A stretch of DNA of 42,282 bases from an uncultured Draconibacterium sp. (GTDB lineage: Bacteria > Bacteroidota > Bacteroidia > Bacteroidales > Prolixibacteraceae), in contig CANLMQ010000045.1 in assembly GCA_947492175.1 (NCBI GenBank), positions 1-42,282 on the forward strand, given 5' to 3'. Every line of letters begins with the position of its first letter. Position 1 is the stretch's first letter. Below, in pieces: positions 1 through 9,124 of this stretch. The notes beneath the pieces are model-generated. The model ran no database searches. It saw only the letters and a list, made by a program, of their open reading frames with translations, and had not been told where the DNA came from. Both the position numbers and the translations under genes were made by a program.

Positions 1-22
1 GTGGGAGAGTAGGTCGCTGCCA
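1..22 (+). rRNA. rrf: 5S ribosomal RNA, 3' end only
   Basis: The first 22 bases (beginning GTGGGAGAGTAGGTCGCTGCC) match the conserved 3' end of bacterial 5S rRNA, in which GGGAGAGTAGGtCG precedes the terminal helix strand. A strong terminator follows directly, as expected at the end of an rRNA operon. The rest of the gene, and presumably 23S and 16S, lies to the left of the window. Confidence 0.75.
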
Positions 23-31
23 ATTTAATCC

Positions 32-66
32 AAAGCCCGTGTTCTTCTGAGCACGGGCTTTTTTTA
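32..66 (+). terminator. Rho-independent terminator of the rRNA operon
   Basis: A perfect 10-bp stem, AAAGCCCGTG (32-41) with CACGGGCTTT (52-61), encloses a 10-nt loop and runs into a T tract to about 66. It sits 10 bases after the 5S end and so closes the rRNA transcript. Confidence 0.85.
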
Positions 67-123
67 TTGTATTAATTCAAGTTAAAAAGTACTTATCAAG
101 TAGTGCGCAGTTAAATGTTTTTT

Positions 124-131
124 TAGTTTTG
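124..131 (+). promoter_or_regulatory. Putative promoter -7 element of the porin gene
   Basis: TAGTTTTG fits the Bacteroidota -7 consensus TAnnTTTG and lies 20 nt before the porin ATG, giving a very short leader. No clear TTTG -33 element is seen 19 nt upstream, so support is partial. Confidence 0.4.
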
Positions 132-151
132 TGCATTAAAATTAATAATGT

Positions 152-2182
152 ATGTATAAAGCCCTTTTTAGTTTTATTACATTCCTGTTTATCATATTTA
201 TTCCATTCGTTTCGGTAGCTCAATACGACGAAGATTTAGAGGTTGGAAGAAAGAGGGGTGGGGATCAGGAAAAAGAAGATGCTCCAAAGAAGGAAATTGT
301 ATCCAAAACCCGTTTATGGACTGTAAACGGATATGGTGCTTTTCAGGATTCAACAAAATTGGATACTTTACATGATTATTCGCATATATTTCATCCGGTT
401 TACAAAAAGGCACTTACGGCTACATATGTTGGTAATTACGGAACTCCGGCTATTGATAATAATTTCTTTAACCGAAAATACACAACGAGCTACTTTTTTG
501 CGCAATCAAGAGAAGCTTATTTTTTAACACCTTCAAAAATGGAGTTTTATAATGTAACTACTCCTTATACACGTCTTGATTACAGCCAGAGCGAAAATAA
601 ATCGAAAAACAACGAAACACGTTTCAATGTTGTACACTCGCAGAATATAACTCCTTTCTGGAATTTTACGTTTAGAACAAATCAGGAAAAATCGGATGGA
701 CAATATACATCGCAAAAAACAAAAAATAGTTTTGTTGCACTTTATACAAGTTACAACAGAGATGCCTGGAATGTTTATGGAGGAATGATTTCTAATTTAA
801 TTCAGAATGAAGAAAACGGAGGTTTAAAGTCAGATTCATCTATTTATAAGGGACAGGACGCCGAATTTTGGAATATGCGATTAGGTAATTCTTTATCGAA
901 ATATACAAATACAACTTATTTTGCCAATAGTGAGTACAGGGTTGGAAAGTATATTGAAAATGAAAATGAGGATGAGACAGAGACTTTTACTCCTGTCGTT
1001 GGATTCTTGTATTCGTTTCAATACGATAGAAATAAACAAGAGTTTACGGATAATGAAGATACGGCAAATGACTTTTTTAAAAACACATATTACCCAGCAG
1101 ATTATACAGTAGATTCAATTCGGTTTAACCGTGTAACCAATGTCTTTCAATTAAAGCAGTACGAAAGTGCAAATAAAAAATACACTTTTGGGAAACGGGC
1201 TTATATCGGGCATGAACTATTTCGGGGATCGATGCCCGGCGAGGTTGTTGAGAAAGCAAATAAAATGGATTACCCTTCTTGGGTATTGGGATCGGAGCCT
1301 GCTAATGATTGGCGAGACAGTTTGGTGACCAGAAAAGATATTAAATATTCGAATGTATTTGTTGGTGGAGGAATATTTCGTGAAACCGGAAAATTCTGGA
1401 CATGGAATTTTGAAGGGAAGTTATATATCGCTGGAAGAAATTCAGGACAGGTGGAATTAAACGGAGATATTTCAAAACCATTTAAATTTTGGGGAGATTC
1501 AACAGCTTCAATAAATTTTACTGGAAGCATTGAAAATCTTGTACCCGATTATTTTCAGGAAAGATTTTATTCTAACCATTTTCGTTGGGACAAGAGTTTG
1601 GATATGGAGCAGCGGATGACTTTTGGGGGAAATCTGAAATTGCCAGAGCGTAAATTTGAAATAGGTGCAAATTATTCTATCCTCAATAACTATATATACA
1701 ATGACACACTGGGTATTCCTAACCAGGCAAATACGCAGATATTGGTTTTGTCGGCCTATTTAGACAAAGATTTTAATTACCGCAACCTGCATTTTCGTAC
1801 CAGGTTATTATGGCAAAAGTCATCGAATGAAGAGTACATTCATTTACCCGATTTTTCAACCTTTGTATCTGCCTATTACCAGTTTACCATATCGAAAGTA
1901 ATGTTTACACAGGTGGGGACCGATGTGCGCTACAATACAAAGTATTACGCAGATGCCTATTCTCCTGCAACTGGTTTGTTTTACCTGCAAAACGAAAAGG
2001 AATACGGAAACTATCCATATATAGATGTCTATGCAAATCTTCGATTAAAGCGTACCCGTGTATTTTTTAAATGGATGAATATTGGAACTCACTTTTTAAA
2101 CGGAGTATATATTACAACGCCACATTATCCAATGAACAGGTCGACTTTCCGTTTGGGGGTTTCATGGGCATTTTATGACTAG
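152..2182 (+). CDS. Putative outer-membrane porin (Porin_10-like)
   Basis: A 676-residue secreted protein. Residues 1-24 are a signal peptide with a hydrophobic core ending VSVAQ, consistent with signal peptidase I cleavage. A short acidic/basic linker follows (DEDLEVGRKRGGDQEKEDAP), and the rest is rich in alternating aromatic and polar strands, with a C-terminal strand ending in an aromatic residue region (WAFYD), as in beta-barrels. Length and overall pattern fit the Bacteroidota 'putative porin' family (Porin_10, PF14121); this is from recognition, not a search. The expected role is passive uptake through the outer membrane, substrate unknown. The ATG at 152 is chosen because it gives the signal peptide directly. 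The gene stands alone downstream of the rRNA terminator and converges on the NUDIX gene, 9 bp away, with no terminator hairpin in the gap. Confidence 0.75.
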   Translation: MYKALFSFITFLFIIFIPFVSVAQYDEDLEVGRKRGGDQEKEDAPKKEIVSKTRLWTVNGYGAFQDSTKLDTLHDYSHIFHPVYKKALTATYVGNYGTPAIDNNFFNRKYTTSYFFAQSREAYFLTPSKMEFYNVTTPYTRLDYSQSENKSKNNETRFNVVHSQNITPFWNFTFRTNQEKSDGQYTSQKTKNSFVALYTSYNRDAWNVYGGMISNLIQNEENGGLKSDSSIYKGQDAEFWNMRLGNSLSKYTNTTYFANSEYRVGKYIENENEDETETFTPVVGFLYSFQYDRNKQEFTDNEDTANDFFKNTYYPADYTVDSIRFNRVTNVFQLKQYESANKKYTFGKRAYIGHELFRGSMPGEVVEKANKMDYPSWVLGSEPANDWRDSLVTRKDIKYSNVFVGGGIFRETGKFWTWNFEGKLYIAGRNSGQVELNGDISKPFKFWGDSTASINFTGSIENLVPDYFQERFYSNHFRWDKSLDMEQRMTFGGNLKLPERKFEIGANYSILNNYIYNDTLGIPNQANTQILVLSAYLDKDFNYRNLHFRTRLLWQKSSNEEYIHLPDFSTFVSAYYQFTISKVMFTQVGTDVRYNTKYYADAYSPATGLFYLQNEKEYGNYPYIDVYANLRLKRTRVFFKWMNIGTHFLNGVYITTPHYPMNRSTFRLGVSWAFYD

Positions 2183-2191
2183 TTGAATAAA

Positions 2192-2845
2192 TTAACTTCG
2201 AATGCGTTTCGACGGAGTAGAATGGTTCTCGAGAATACAATCTTTAATAACATCGTAGAATTCGGCTAAAATCATGGCTGTTGCTCCCCATATTATTTCA
2301 CCGTTGTATTTTATGCACGGAACAAGTAACTTCCCGGTTATCGTTTGTAATTCAACTTGCTGAAAAGGAGGTTTAAACTCATTAATTGGAAAGGACAGCG
2401 TTTTCTCAACTTCCTGCATATTTAACCTGATAACCGGTTTTTTACGGAGCCAGCCAACTATTGGTTGAATTTGAAAGTTGCTAACTTCCACATAAAAGCC
2501 TGAAAGTTTTCCCAGGATTTGGATGTCTTCAGACCTGATTCCAATTTCTTCGTATGTCTCGCGAAGTGCTGTATTAACGGCAGTTTCTCCATCCTCCATT
2601 CTTCCGCCCGGTAACGCAATCTGACCGGCATGGTGTTTCATAAACGATGGGCGTTTAATTAAGATTACCCGTAGTTCACTTTCTTCCTGATAAAGAAGTA
2701 ACAATACACTGCTATTTTTTGTGTGGGTTGTTTTATGTGGCGGAACTTCTAATTTGCGTCCCGGCGGCAACATTTTTAGATGCGAACTAGCACCCGGAAG
2801 TTTTTCCCTGAGTAATTCCGATATGGTATGGCTTAAAACATTCAT
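2192..2845 (-). CDS. NUDIX hydrolase, CoA pyrophosphatase-like
   Basis: A 217-residue cytoplasmic enzyme with a full Nudix box at residues 81-103: G81, E87, R95-E96, E99-E100 and G102, matching Gx5Ex7REUxEExGU, which binds the catalytic metal. Just before it, LIKRPSFMKHHAGQIALPGG (62-81) matches the extra motif typical of the NudL/NUDT7 subgroup that cleaves coenzyme A and its derivatives to phosphopantetheine and 3',5'-ADP. The substrate is therefore probably CoA or oxidised/acylated CoA; other nucleotide diphosphates cannot be excluded. It is the last of three minus-strand genes, 130 bp after the permease, and may share their transcript. No promoter was recognised in that gap. Confidence 0.8.
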   Translation of the reverse strand: MNVLSHTISELLREKLPGASSHLKMLPPGRKLEVPPHKTTHTKNSSVLLLLYQEESELRVILIKRPSFMKHHAGQIALPGGRMEDGETAVNTALRETYEEIGIRSEDIQILGKLSGFYVEVSNFQIQPIVGWLRKKPVIRLNMQEVEKTLSFPINEFKPPFQQVELQTITGKLLVPCIKYNGEIIWGATAMILAEFYDVIKDCILENHSTPSKRIRS

Positions 2846-2975
2846 ACTGTAAATATAAAAAGATGCCCGTTAAAGGAATCAAGGTATTGAAAATTAACAG
2901 AGGTAACGGTTAAAAGTTTTCTTTTACGAAGAAAGAGATTGTAACGCTTTTAGTACCTCTTCCAGACAATCGTAG

Positions 2976-4229
2976 TTAATCAAAACGAATCGTTTTTTCA
3001 GGAGACATTTTACTAACAAAATAACTGGGAATAATAAGAATAAGAGAGGTTATTGCAATTGTTCCCAAGTTAAGAAGAAGTAAGTGCAGAATTGAAAAGT
3101 TCATAGGAACAAATTCAACGTAATACGATGCCGGGTCAAGTTTAATAATATGAAATAGTTTCTGAATAAGAATGATTGCTATTCCAATTACATTTCCCCA
3201 CAACATGCCGCGGCCGGTTAAGAAAACCGAGAGATAAATAAAAACCTTACGAATGCTCCAGTTAGGGCTTCCCATGGCTTTTAAAACGCCAATCATTGTA
3301 CTGCGTTCAAGAATAAGCACCAGTAAGCCCGATACCATATTTAACCCGGCTACCATCACCATCAATATAAGTATAATCCAAACATTCATATCGAGAATTG
3401 CCAGCCAGTCGAAAATTTGCGGGTATTGGCGTGTGATGGTTTGGGTACGTAATATTTCGCTGTTTTCGTCGCGAAATTGTATTACGGTATTTCTGATTTG
3501 TTGCTCGATATCTTCGATTTGAAAGAAATTATTAACAGTAATTTCGAAACCGGTTACCTGGTTGTTGTTCCAGTTATTAAGACGCTGAACTTGTTTTATA
3601 TCGCCAACAATAAACAACTTATCGAACTCTTCAAAACCTGTCCGGTAAATCCCACATACTTCAAATTGCCGCATTAGCGGAATATTGCTTTTTTCATTGA
3701 TGAAATAAAAAACGGCCTTGTCTTTTAAATTCAGGTTAAGGAGTTTGGAAACCTGTTCGGATAGTAAAATTTCGTTTACACGCGCACTGTCGGTAATAGT
3801 AGGTAATGTTCCTTCAACCAGGTTTTCTTTAAAAAATTCCCAGTTATAATCGGAACTTACACCTTTAAAAACAATTCCCTGAATGTATTCGTCGGTTTTT
3901 ATCATTCCGGGCTTGGTAGCAAAAAGCTGCAGGTGTTCAACTCCCGGAATATTTTTTATAAGGGGTAAAAATACCTGATTCTCTGATACCGGCTGGGTTT
4001 CGTATGAGTTGTTCGAATCGTAGTTAACAATTTGTATGTGCGAGCCAAACCCAATTACTTTATTCCGAATTTCGTTTTTAAATCCGGTAACTACTGCCAC
4101 CGAAACAATCATTACAGCAAGTCCAAGCGCGATACCGGCTAATGCTATACGAATAATCCGTTGCGATAAAAGCTTTTTGTTTGCTTTATCGAAAAATAAT
4201 CGACGCGATATAAAGAGCTCGGTATTCAT
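2976..4229 (-). CDS. FtsX/LolE-type ABC transporter permease
   Basis: A 417-residue inner-membrane protein with the MacB/FtsX topology. One membrane segment lies near the N terminus (about 25-50, IALAGIALGLAVMIVSVAVV), followed by a large periplasmic domain (about 55-270). Three C-terminal membrane segments follow (about 278-305, 327-350 and 380-405). The FxxxR N terminus (ISRRLFF) and the VVTGFKNEIRNK turn resemble the lipoprotein-releasing LolC/E group. A matching ATPase is needed for function, but none is encoded nearby, so the partner must lie elsewhere. Lipoprotein release is a reasonable guess, but other substrates are possible. It lies 58 bp after the flippase-like gene on the same strand, suggesting cotranscription. 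Confidence 0.75.
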   Translation of the reverse strand: MNTELFISRRLFFDKANKKLLSQRIIRIALAGIALGLAVMIVSVAVVTGFKNEIRNKVIGFGSHIQIVNYDSNNSYETQPVSENQVFLPLIKNIPGVEHLQLFATKPGMIKTDEYIQGIVFKGVSSDYNWEFFKENLVEGTLPTITDSARVNEILLSEQVSKLLNLNLKDKAVFYFINEKSNIPLMRQFEVCGIYRTGFEEFDKLFIVGDIKQVQRLNNWNNNQVTGFEITVNNFFQIEDIEQQIRNTVIQFRDENSEILRTQTITRQYPQIFDWLAILDMNVWIILILMVMVAGLNMVSGLLVLILERSTMIGVLKAMGSPNWSIRKVFIYLSVFLTGRGMLWGNVIGIAIILIQKLFHIIKLDPASYYVEFVPMNFSILHLLLLNLGTIAITSLILIIPSYFVSKMSPEKTIRFD

Positions 4230-4287
4230 TGGTTTTATGTTGTAATTTACGTGTGCAAATCACAGGATTCTTATGTTAATCGACCGG

Positions 4288-5310
4288 CTAAGTTGACGAT
4301 GCAACCGCTTTTTCTTCTTTTACTATTTTTTTGTTTCCATTAATAAACGGAAGAATAGCCACAGAAATTGCACCAATCAGAATAATCATTGCTGTCATTG
4401 AAGAGTGTGCAACAAACGCAAAAATAATTCCGTTTTCATTGGCGACACCATAAAGCGAAAGTGCTTCTTTTGCCATAAAATGCCAGGCACCAATTCCTCC
4501 CTGTACCGGAGCAACCATCCCGAAACTAGCTAAAACAAAAGTTGTTAAGCCGGCAATTGGATTAAGGTTGGAGGTGAAATCGAATGCGAAAAACACCACG
4601 TACAACATAAAATAATACATCAGCCAGATAAAAACAGAGTGAAAATAGAACCATCCTTTTTTCTCAATATTCCGAATTGATATAAAACCTTCTTTGAAAT
4701 TTCTGATTATTTCATTGATCTTTTTGAATATTGCGGTTCCTTTTAAGGCATTTCGAAAAACAAAAAACAATACAGCAGCAATTATTACAAAAATGATTAA
4801 ATAGGGCGATGTTACGGCTGCAGCAAGTTTCTCCTGAATTTCTGGATTACTGCGCATAAAGTGAATCATTTTACCAAACTGAGCAACTATAATTATTCCC
4901 AATAATATTAATAGCGATATTAAGTCGACTAACCGCTCGGCAACAACTGTACCTACAAGTTTTGTAAATGATATTTTTTCGTAACGTGCCAAAACACCGC
5001 AGCGTGATACTTCTCCCATTCGAGGAAAAGCCATATTCATAAAATATCCTACCATTACGGCCAAAAATGTATTTGTAAAACGGGGTTTGTGTCCAATGGG
5101 TTCAATCATTAAACCCCAGCGCAGTGTTCGGCTAATATGACTTAACAGTCCAAGAACCAGCGAGACAAAAACCCACCAATAATTTACATCGTTTTTTAAA
5201 ACCGATTTTATTCGTTCAATATCCTGATCTTTATAAATGAGCCAAAAAATAAAGGCACCCAAGGTAAAGAATGCCGCAAACTGAAGAATCTTAAGAATTA
5301 TTTTTTTCAA
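4288..5310 (-). CDS. Flippase-like membrane protein (LPG synthase TM / UPF0104 family)
   Basis: A 340-residue polytopic inner-membrane protein with about eight hydrophobic segments. It carries the hallmarks of the lysylphosphatidylglycerol-synthase transmembrane family (PF03706): SHISRTLRWGLMI near residues 58-70, MNMAFPRMGEVSRCGVLARY around 92-111, an ERLVDLI motif, and the APVQGGIGAWHFMAKEAL loop near 267-284. Family members are implicated in moving or modifying lipid-linked substrates; this one lacks the soluble aminoacyl-transferase domain, so it is the membrane part only. The exact substrate is unknown. It is the first gene of the three-gene minus-strand group and is divergent from rsmA across 181 bp. 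Confidence 0.75.
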   Translation of the reverse strand: MKKIILKILQFAAFFTLGAFIFWLIYKDQDIERIKSVLKNDVNYWWVFVSLVLGLLSHISRTLRWGLMIEPIGHKPRFTNTFLAVMVGYFMNMAFPRMGEVSRCGVLARYEKISFTKLVGTVVAERLVDLISLLILLGIIIVAQFGKMIHFMRSNPEIQEKLAAAVTSPYLIIFVIIAAVLFFVFRNALKGTAIFKKINEIIRNFKEGFISIRNIEKKGWFYFHSVFIWLMYYFMLYVVFFAFDFTSNLNPIAGLTTFVLASFGMVAPVQGGIGAWHFMAKEALSLYGVANENGIIFAFVAHSSMTAMIILIGAISVAILPFINGNKKIVKEEKAVASST

Positions 5311-5491
5311 AATATAGATTTTTAAAGCTTTCTTTTTAGGTCGGCGTTAATTCCTAAAAAATTACTAATTTCGAACCGCCTAAACGTTCCGTTTGGTAAA
5401 GCTATTCCAAGGGCAAAAATATAAAATTGTTTTATTTATAATAGGAAAAAGGCAATTAAGTAAGAATTAGAAATGGACGAAGTAGAGTGTT

Positions 5492-6259
5492 ATGAGTATA
5501 GTACGACCCAAAAAGAATTTAGGGCAACATTTTTTAACCGATCAGAATATTGCCCGGAAAATTGTTGATAGTCTTGGAACCAATGTTCCGGATGTTTTGG
5601 AAATTGGCCCGGGAATGGGAGTGCTTACGAACTATTTACTCGAACGATCTGAACTAAATATACATGTTGTAGAAATTGATCGTGAGTCGGTTGAATACTT
5701 AAAACAGAACTTCCCGAATCTGGAGCACATCTGGTCTGAAGACTTCTTAAAATCAGATATTTCAACAAAATTTGATGGAAAATTCAGCGTAATAGGTAAT
5801 TTCCCATACAACATTTCGTCGCAAATATTTTTTAAAATACTGCAAATGCGCAACCAGGTACCCGAGGTAGTGGGTATGGTGCAAAAAGAAGTGGCCGAAC
5901 GTATCGCTTCGAAGCATGGAAATAAGACTTACGGTATTTTAAGTGTGCTGTTACAAGCATTCTTTGATATCGAATATTTGTTTACCGTATCGGAAGGTGT
6001 ATTTAATCCTCCGCCAAAAGTAAAATCGGCAGTTATCAGGCTTAAACGTAATAATGTGACGGAGTTGCAATGTAGCGAAGAACTGTTTGTGAAAGTTGTA
6101 AAAGCAGCATTTAACCTGCGGCGTAAGATGTTACGTAATTCGTTGAAAGAGTTTGGCGGCAACCTTCCGAAAGAATATGCTGAAAAAAGACCAGAACAAC
6201 TTTCGGTGAATGACTTTATTGATTTAACTTGTAAAATCGAAAATCTCGAAAACAGTTAA
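5492..6259 (+). CDS. rsmA: 16S rRNA (adenine1518/1519-N6)-dimethyltransferase RsmA
   Basis: A 255-residue enzyme that dimethylates two adjacent adenines in the 3' terminal hairpin of 16S rRNA using S-adenosylmethionine, late in 30S assembly. Visible motifs: KKNLGQHFL (7-15), the SAM-binding EIGPGMG (37-43), the acidic VVEID (59-63), and the catalytic NFPY (103-106), the Bacteroidota form of the family's NLPY. The C-terminal helical part includes NPPPKVKSAVIRL and NLRRKMLRNSL. Length is normal. The ATG at 5492 is chosen because it precedes the conserved N terminus by only a few residues. The stop is followed after 2 bp by mgtE, so the two are almost certainly cotranscribed and perhaps translationally coupled. 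Confidence 0.95.
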   Translation: MSIVRPKKNLGQHFLTDQNIARKIVDSLGTNVPDVLEIGPGMGVLTNYLLERSELNIHVVEIDRESVEYLKQNFPNLEHIWSEDFLKSDISTKFDGKFSVIGNFPYNISSQIFFKILQMRNQVPEVVGMVQKEVAERIASKHGNKTYGILSVLLQAFFDIEYLFTVSEGVFNPPPKVKSAVIRLKRNNVTELQCSEELFVKVVKAAFNLRRKMLRNSLKEFGGNLPKEYAEKRPEQLSVNDFIDLTCKIENLENS

Positions 6260-6261
6260 GG

Positions 6262-7620
6262 ATGAGCTTTGAAATAACCAAAGAAAATATCGATCGGCTA
6301 AGAGTTTTAGTAGAGGCGCAAAAAAAGGCAGAAGTTACTGCTTTAATGGAAGACCTGCATCCGGCAGACATTGCTGAGATAATGGATGATTTAAACGCGG
6401 AAGAAGCCAAGTTTATCTATTTATTACTTGATGGTGAAAAAGCTTCGGATGTGTTGATTGAGATTGATGAAGACGACCGGAAACGATTTTTAAAGGTTCT
6501 ACCTCCTGAATTTATTGCCAGCAAGTTTATCGAGTTTATGGACTCGGATGACGCTGCTGATATTGTTGCAGAGTTAGATGAAGATATTCAGAAAGAGGTA
6601 CTGAATGAGATTGAAGATATTGAACAAGCAGGTGATATTGTTGATCTTTTGGAATACGACGAAGATTCTGCAGGTGGTATTATGGCCAAAGAACTTGTAT
6701 CAGTTAACGAAAACTGGACTGTTGCTACCTGTTTGAAAGAAATAAGCAAACAAGCCGAAGAAGTAGACGAGATTTTTTACATTTATGTAATCGATAACGA
6801 CGAAAAACTGAAAGGACTTCTTTCTTTAAAAAAACTCATTTTAAACCATACAAATGCAAAAATATCGCATCTGTACGATCCTGAAATAAAAATGGTAAAT
6901 ACCGATACCCGCCAGGAAGAGGTCGCCGAAATTATGGATAAATACGACTTGGTTGCCATTCCCGTTGTCGATGATATCGGACGGTTGAAAGGTCGTATTA
7001 CCTTTGACGATGTGATTGACATTGTTCGTGAAGAAGCCGAGAAGGATTATCAAATGGTTTCGGGTATTACCGGCGATGTAGAACCGGGAGATAAAGTGTG
7101 GGAAGTATTACGTGCCCGTTTCCCCTGGTTGTTGATTGGCTTACTTGGAGGTATTTTAGGTGCTGTGGTGTTGGGCTCGCACGAGGCATCGCTTGCGAAG
7201 GTTACCGAGCTGGCCTTTTTTATACCACTTATTGCAGCAATGGCTGGTAATGTTGGAGTACAATCATCGTCGATTGTTGTGCAAAGTATTGCCAGTGGGG
7301 TAAAAGATATTGAAACACCTTCGCGCAAGTTACTTAAAGAGGTATCTGTAGCTTTATTAACAGCATCAATTTTTGCTACCTTAATATTCCTGTATAATTA
7401 CTTTTCTTCAGGGAACATGTCGCTAACCTATTCTGTATCAATAAGCTTGTTTATTGTTATATTGTTCGCGTCGTTTTTCGGAACTGTTATCCCATTGATA
7501 CTTAACCGCTTTAAAATTGATCCAGCCCTTGCAACCGGTCCGTTTATAACTACCATGAATGACATTTTAGGATTGATGTTGTACTTATTAATTTCCGGTA
7601 TGTTTTTCGATTTGGGCTAA
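6262..7620 (+). CDS. mgtE: Magnesium transporter MgtE
   Basis: A 452-residue inner-membrane Mg2+ channel/transporter with the full family architecture. An acidic N domain comes first (about 1-130, repeated L/I-xx-ED motifs such as DDAADIVAELDED). Two CBS domains follow (about 135-255) that sense cytosolic Mg2+. A connecting helix and five C-terminal membrane helices (about 285-452) complete it. Diagnostic membrane motifs are GNVGVQSSSIVVQ and ATGPFITTMNDILG, the latter holding the conserved pore Asp. Regulation is expected through Mg2+ binding at the N-CBS interface, as known for the family. It starts 2 bp after rsmA. The gene converges on the next permease with only 36 bp between and no obvious terminator hairpin. 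Confidence 0.95.
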   Translation: MSFEITKENIDRLRVLVEAQKKAEVTALMEDLHPADIAEIMDDLNAEEAKFIYLLLDGEKASDVLIEIDEDDRKRFLKVLPPEFIASKFIEFMDSDDAADIVAELDEDIQKEVLNEIEDIEQAGDIVDLLEYDEDSAGGIMAKELVSVNENWTVATCLKEISKQAEEVDEIFYIYVIDNDEKLKGLLSLKKLILNHTNAKISHLYDPEIKMVNTDTRQEEVAEIMDKYDLVAIPVVDDIGRLKGRITFDDVIDIVREEAEKDYQMVSGITGDVEPGDKVWEVLRARFPWLLIGLLGGILGAVVLGSHEASLAKVTELAFFIPLIAAMAGNVGVQSSSIVVQSIASGVKDIETPSRKLLKEVSVALLTASIFATLIFLYNYFSSGNMSLTYSVSISLFIVILFASFFGTVIPLILNRFKIDPALATGPFITTMNDILGLMLYLLISGMFFDLG

Positions 7621-7656
7621 GTAATTAATCACAAAATTAGAACATGTTTCTTTTAA

Positions 7657-8910
7657 TCAGATCGAATTTATTGCTATAACCGGGTCGAGTTTTGCAGCTG
7701 CTCTGGCAGGCATAAAACCTGCAATAAATCCTATTATACTTGATATAAGCAGTCCGTTAATAATATTTCCCATGGTTAACACAATGGAGAATTCTGTAGC
7801 ATATTTTACAATTACAGTTCCAATAAATATGAGTAATAACCCGATAATCCCTCCAATAACAGATAAAACAATAGCCTCGAAAATAAATTGTAAAAGAATA
7901 AAATAGCGTTTTGCTCCAATAGACTTTTGAATGCCAATGATTTTTGTGCGTTCTTTTACCGAAACAAACATGATGTTTGCAATACCAAACCCACCAACAA
8001 TAATTGAAAATCCTCCAATAATGGCTCCGGCCATATTAAAAACGGCAAAAAACTGATCGAACTGATTAGCCACGATGCTGACTTCGTTCAATGCAAAATC
8101 ATTATCTTCCATGGGTTTAAGACGCCGTAAGGTGCGCATAATCCCCTCAATCTCAGCTTTGAATCTGTCGCTGTCTGCATTGGGATTGGCCTTTACACAA
8201 ATAGTCTGACCAATGTCGCGGTTACGCACATCTATCATGTACATTGATTTTATTGCGGAAATGTGTACATTTTTATCCATGGTATTGCCAAAAGCATCCT
8301 GTCCTTTTTTCTGGTACACACCAATTATTCTAAAGCGGTGTCCCTGCACTTTTAATGTGCGGTTAAGCGGGTTTAATCCTTTGAACAAGCCTTCGGCAAT
8401 TTCGGCTCCAATAACGGCAACAGGTGCACCTGTGCGCATTTCCGATTCTGTAAAATACCTTCCTTTTTCCAGGTCAAGATCCCAAACATCGAACATACCA
8501 TGCGAAGTGGCCATTATGGTAACATTGTCCATGTTGTCGGTGCCTGATTGAACGGTTCGTGAAAAGCCAAATAAAAAAGCAGCATTGTCAACTGTTTTTG
8601 CCCGACGAATAATTTCTTCAACTTCATCGTAATTTGGCGAGGGACGGTTTAGGTAGCGCCACCAGGGATATTCTGTTTCTCCTTCAGGAGGAGTCCATGG
8701 CCACTTCCCTACGTAAATCATATTATTACCCAGAGCCGACAATGATTCCCGTATGCGTTTTTCCAACGAATCTATTACAGTAAAAACTGAAATAATGGCG
8801 AAAATACCAATGGTAATTCCAAGCAATGAAAGGAATGTGCGCAGCCGGTTAGCCCTTAGCGAATTAAAGGCAAATAAGATGCTTTCGTATATTAAGCGTA
8901 GTAGAAGCAT
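7657..8910 (-). CDS. MacB-type ABC transporter permease
   Basis: A 417-residue inner-membrane protein. N-terminal helix at about 20-45 (LRTFLSLLGITIGIFAIISV), a periplasmic MacB-like core (about 50-280) and a C-terminal FtsX domain with three membrane segments (about 290-312, 335-365 and 385-405), ending with the typical ARAAAKLDPVIAI tail. There is no fused ATPase domain and no ATPase neighbour, so the nucleotide-binding partner is encoded elsewhere. A tryptophan- and proline-rich stretch (KWPWTPPEGETEYPWWRYL, about 69-87) sits at the start of the periplasmic domain. Tripartite efflux or envelope lipid/lipoprotein transport is expected; the substrate is unknown. It is monocistronic and convergent with mgtE. 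Confidence 0.8.
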   Translation of the reverse strand: MLLLRLIYESILFAFNSLRANRLRTFLSLLGITIGIFAIISVFTVIDSLEKRIRESLSALGNNMIYVGKWPWTPPEGETEYPWWRYLNRPSPNYDEVEEIIRRAKTVDNAAFLFGFSRTVQSGTDNMDNVTIMATSHGMFDVWDLDLEKGRYFTESEMRTGAPVAVIGAEIAEGLFKGLNPLNRTLKVQGHRFRIIGVYQKKGQDAFGNTMDKNVHISAIKSMYMIDVRNRDIGQTICVKANPNADSDRFKAEIEGIMRTLRRLKPMEDNDFALNEVSIVANQFDQFFAVFNMAGAIIGGFSIIVGGFGIANIMFVSVKERTKIIGIQKSIGAKRYFILLQFIFEAIVLSVIGGIIGLLLIFIGTVIVKYATEFSIVLTMGNIINGLLISSIIGFIAGFMPARAAAKLDPVIAINSI

Positions 8911-9091
8911 TCTGTTTCTGTAAAATTAGAATAAAAATAGTACTTGTTTCGAAAGAACCGGGTATTCTTTAAAACTAACTTATTAGTGCATCTTTTTTCG
9001 AATGATTACACATGGTTTTACAAATATCATTTCCTCTACAACAATATTTTTTTTAGCCCGTTGTTTTACATTATATGTAATCTGTTTTTTT

Positions 9092-9099
9092 TATCTTTG
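9092..9099 (+). promoter_or_regulatory. Putative promoter -7 element for purH and the mre cluster
   Basis: TATCTTTG matches TAnnTTTG exactly and is 25 nt upstream of the purH ATG. The -33 element is not convincing at the expected distance. It could also drive mreB and the genes after it, since no terminator was seen between purH and mreB. Confidence 0.5.
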
Positions 9100-9124
9100 C
9101 GTTCAAATTTGAAAAATGCAATAA

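Noticed and set aside
5414..5421. Minus-strand TATTTTTG as promoter of the flippase-like gene
   Set aside because: It matches the -7 consensus but has no -33 element at normal spacing in very AT-rich DNA, and lies about 100 nt from the start codon; too weak to list.
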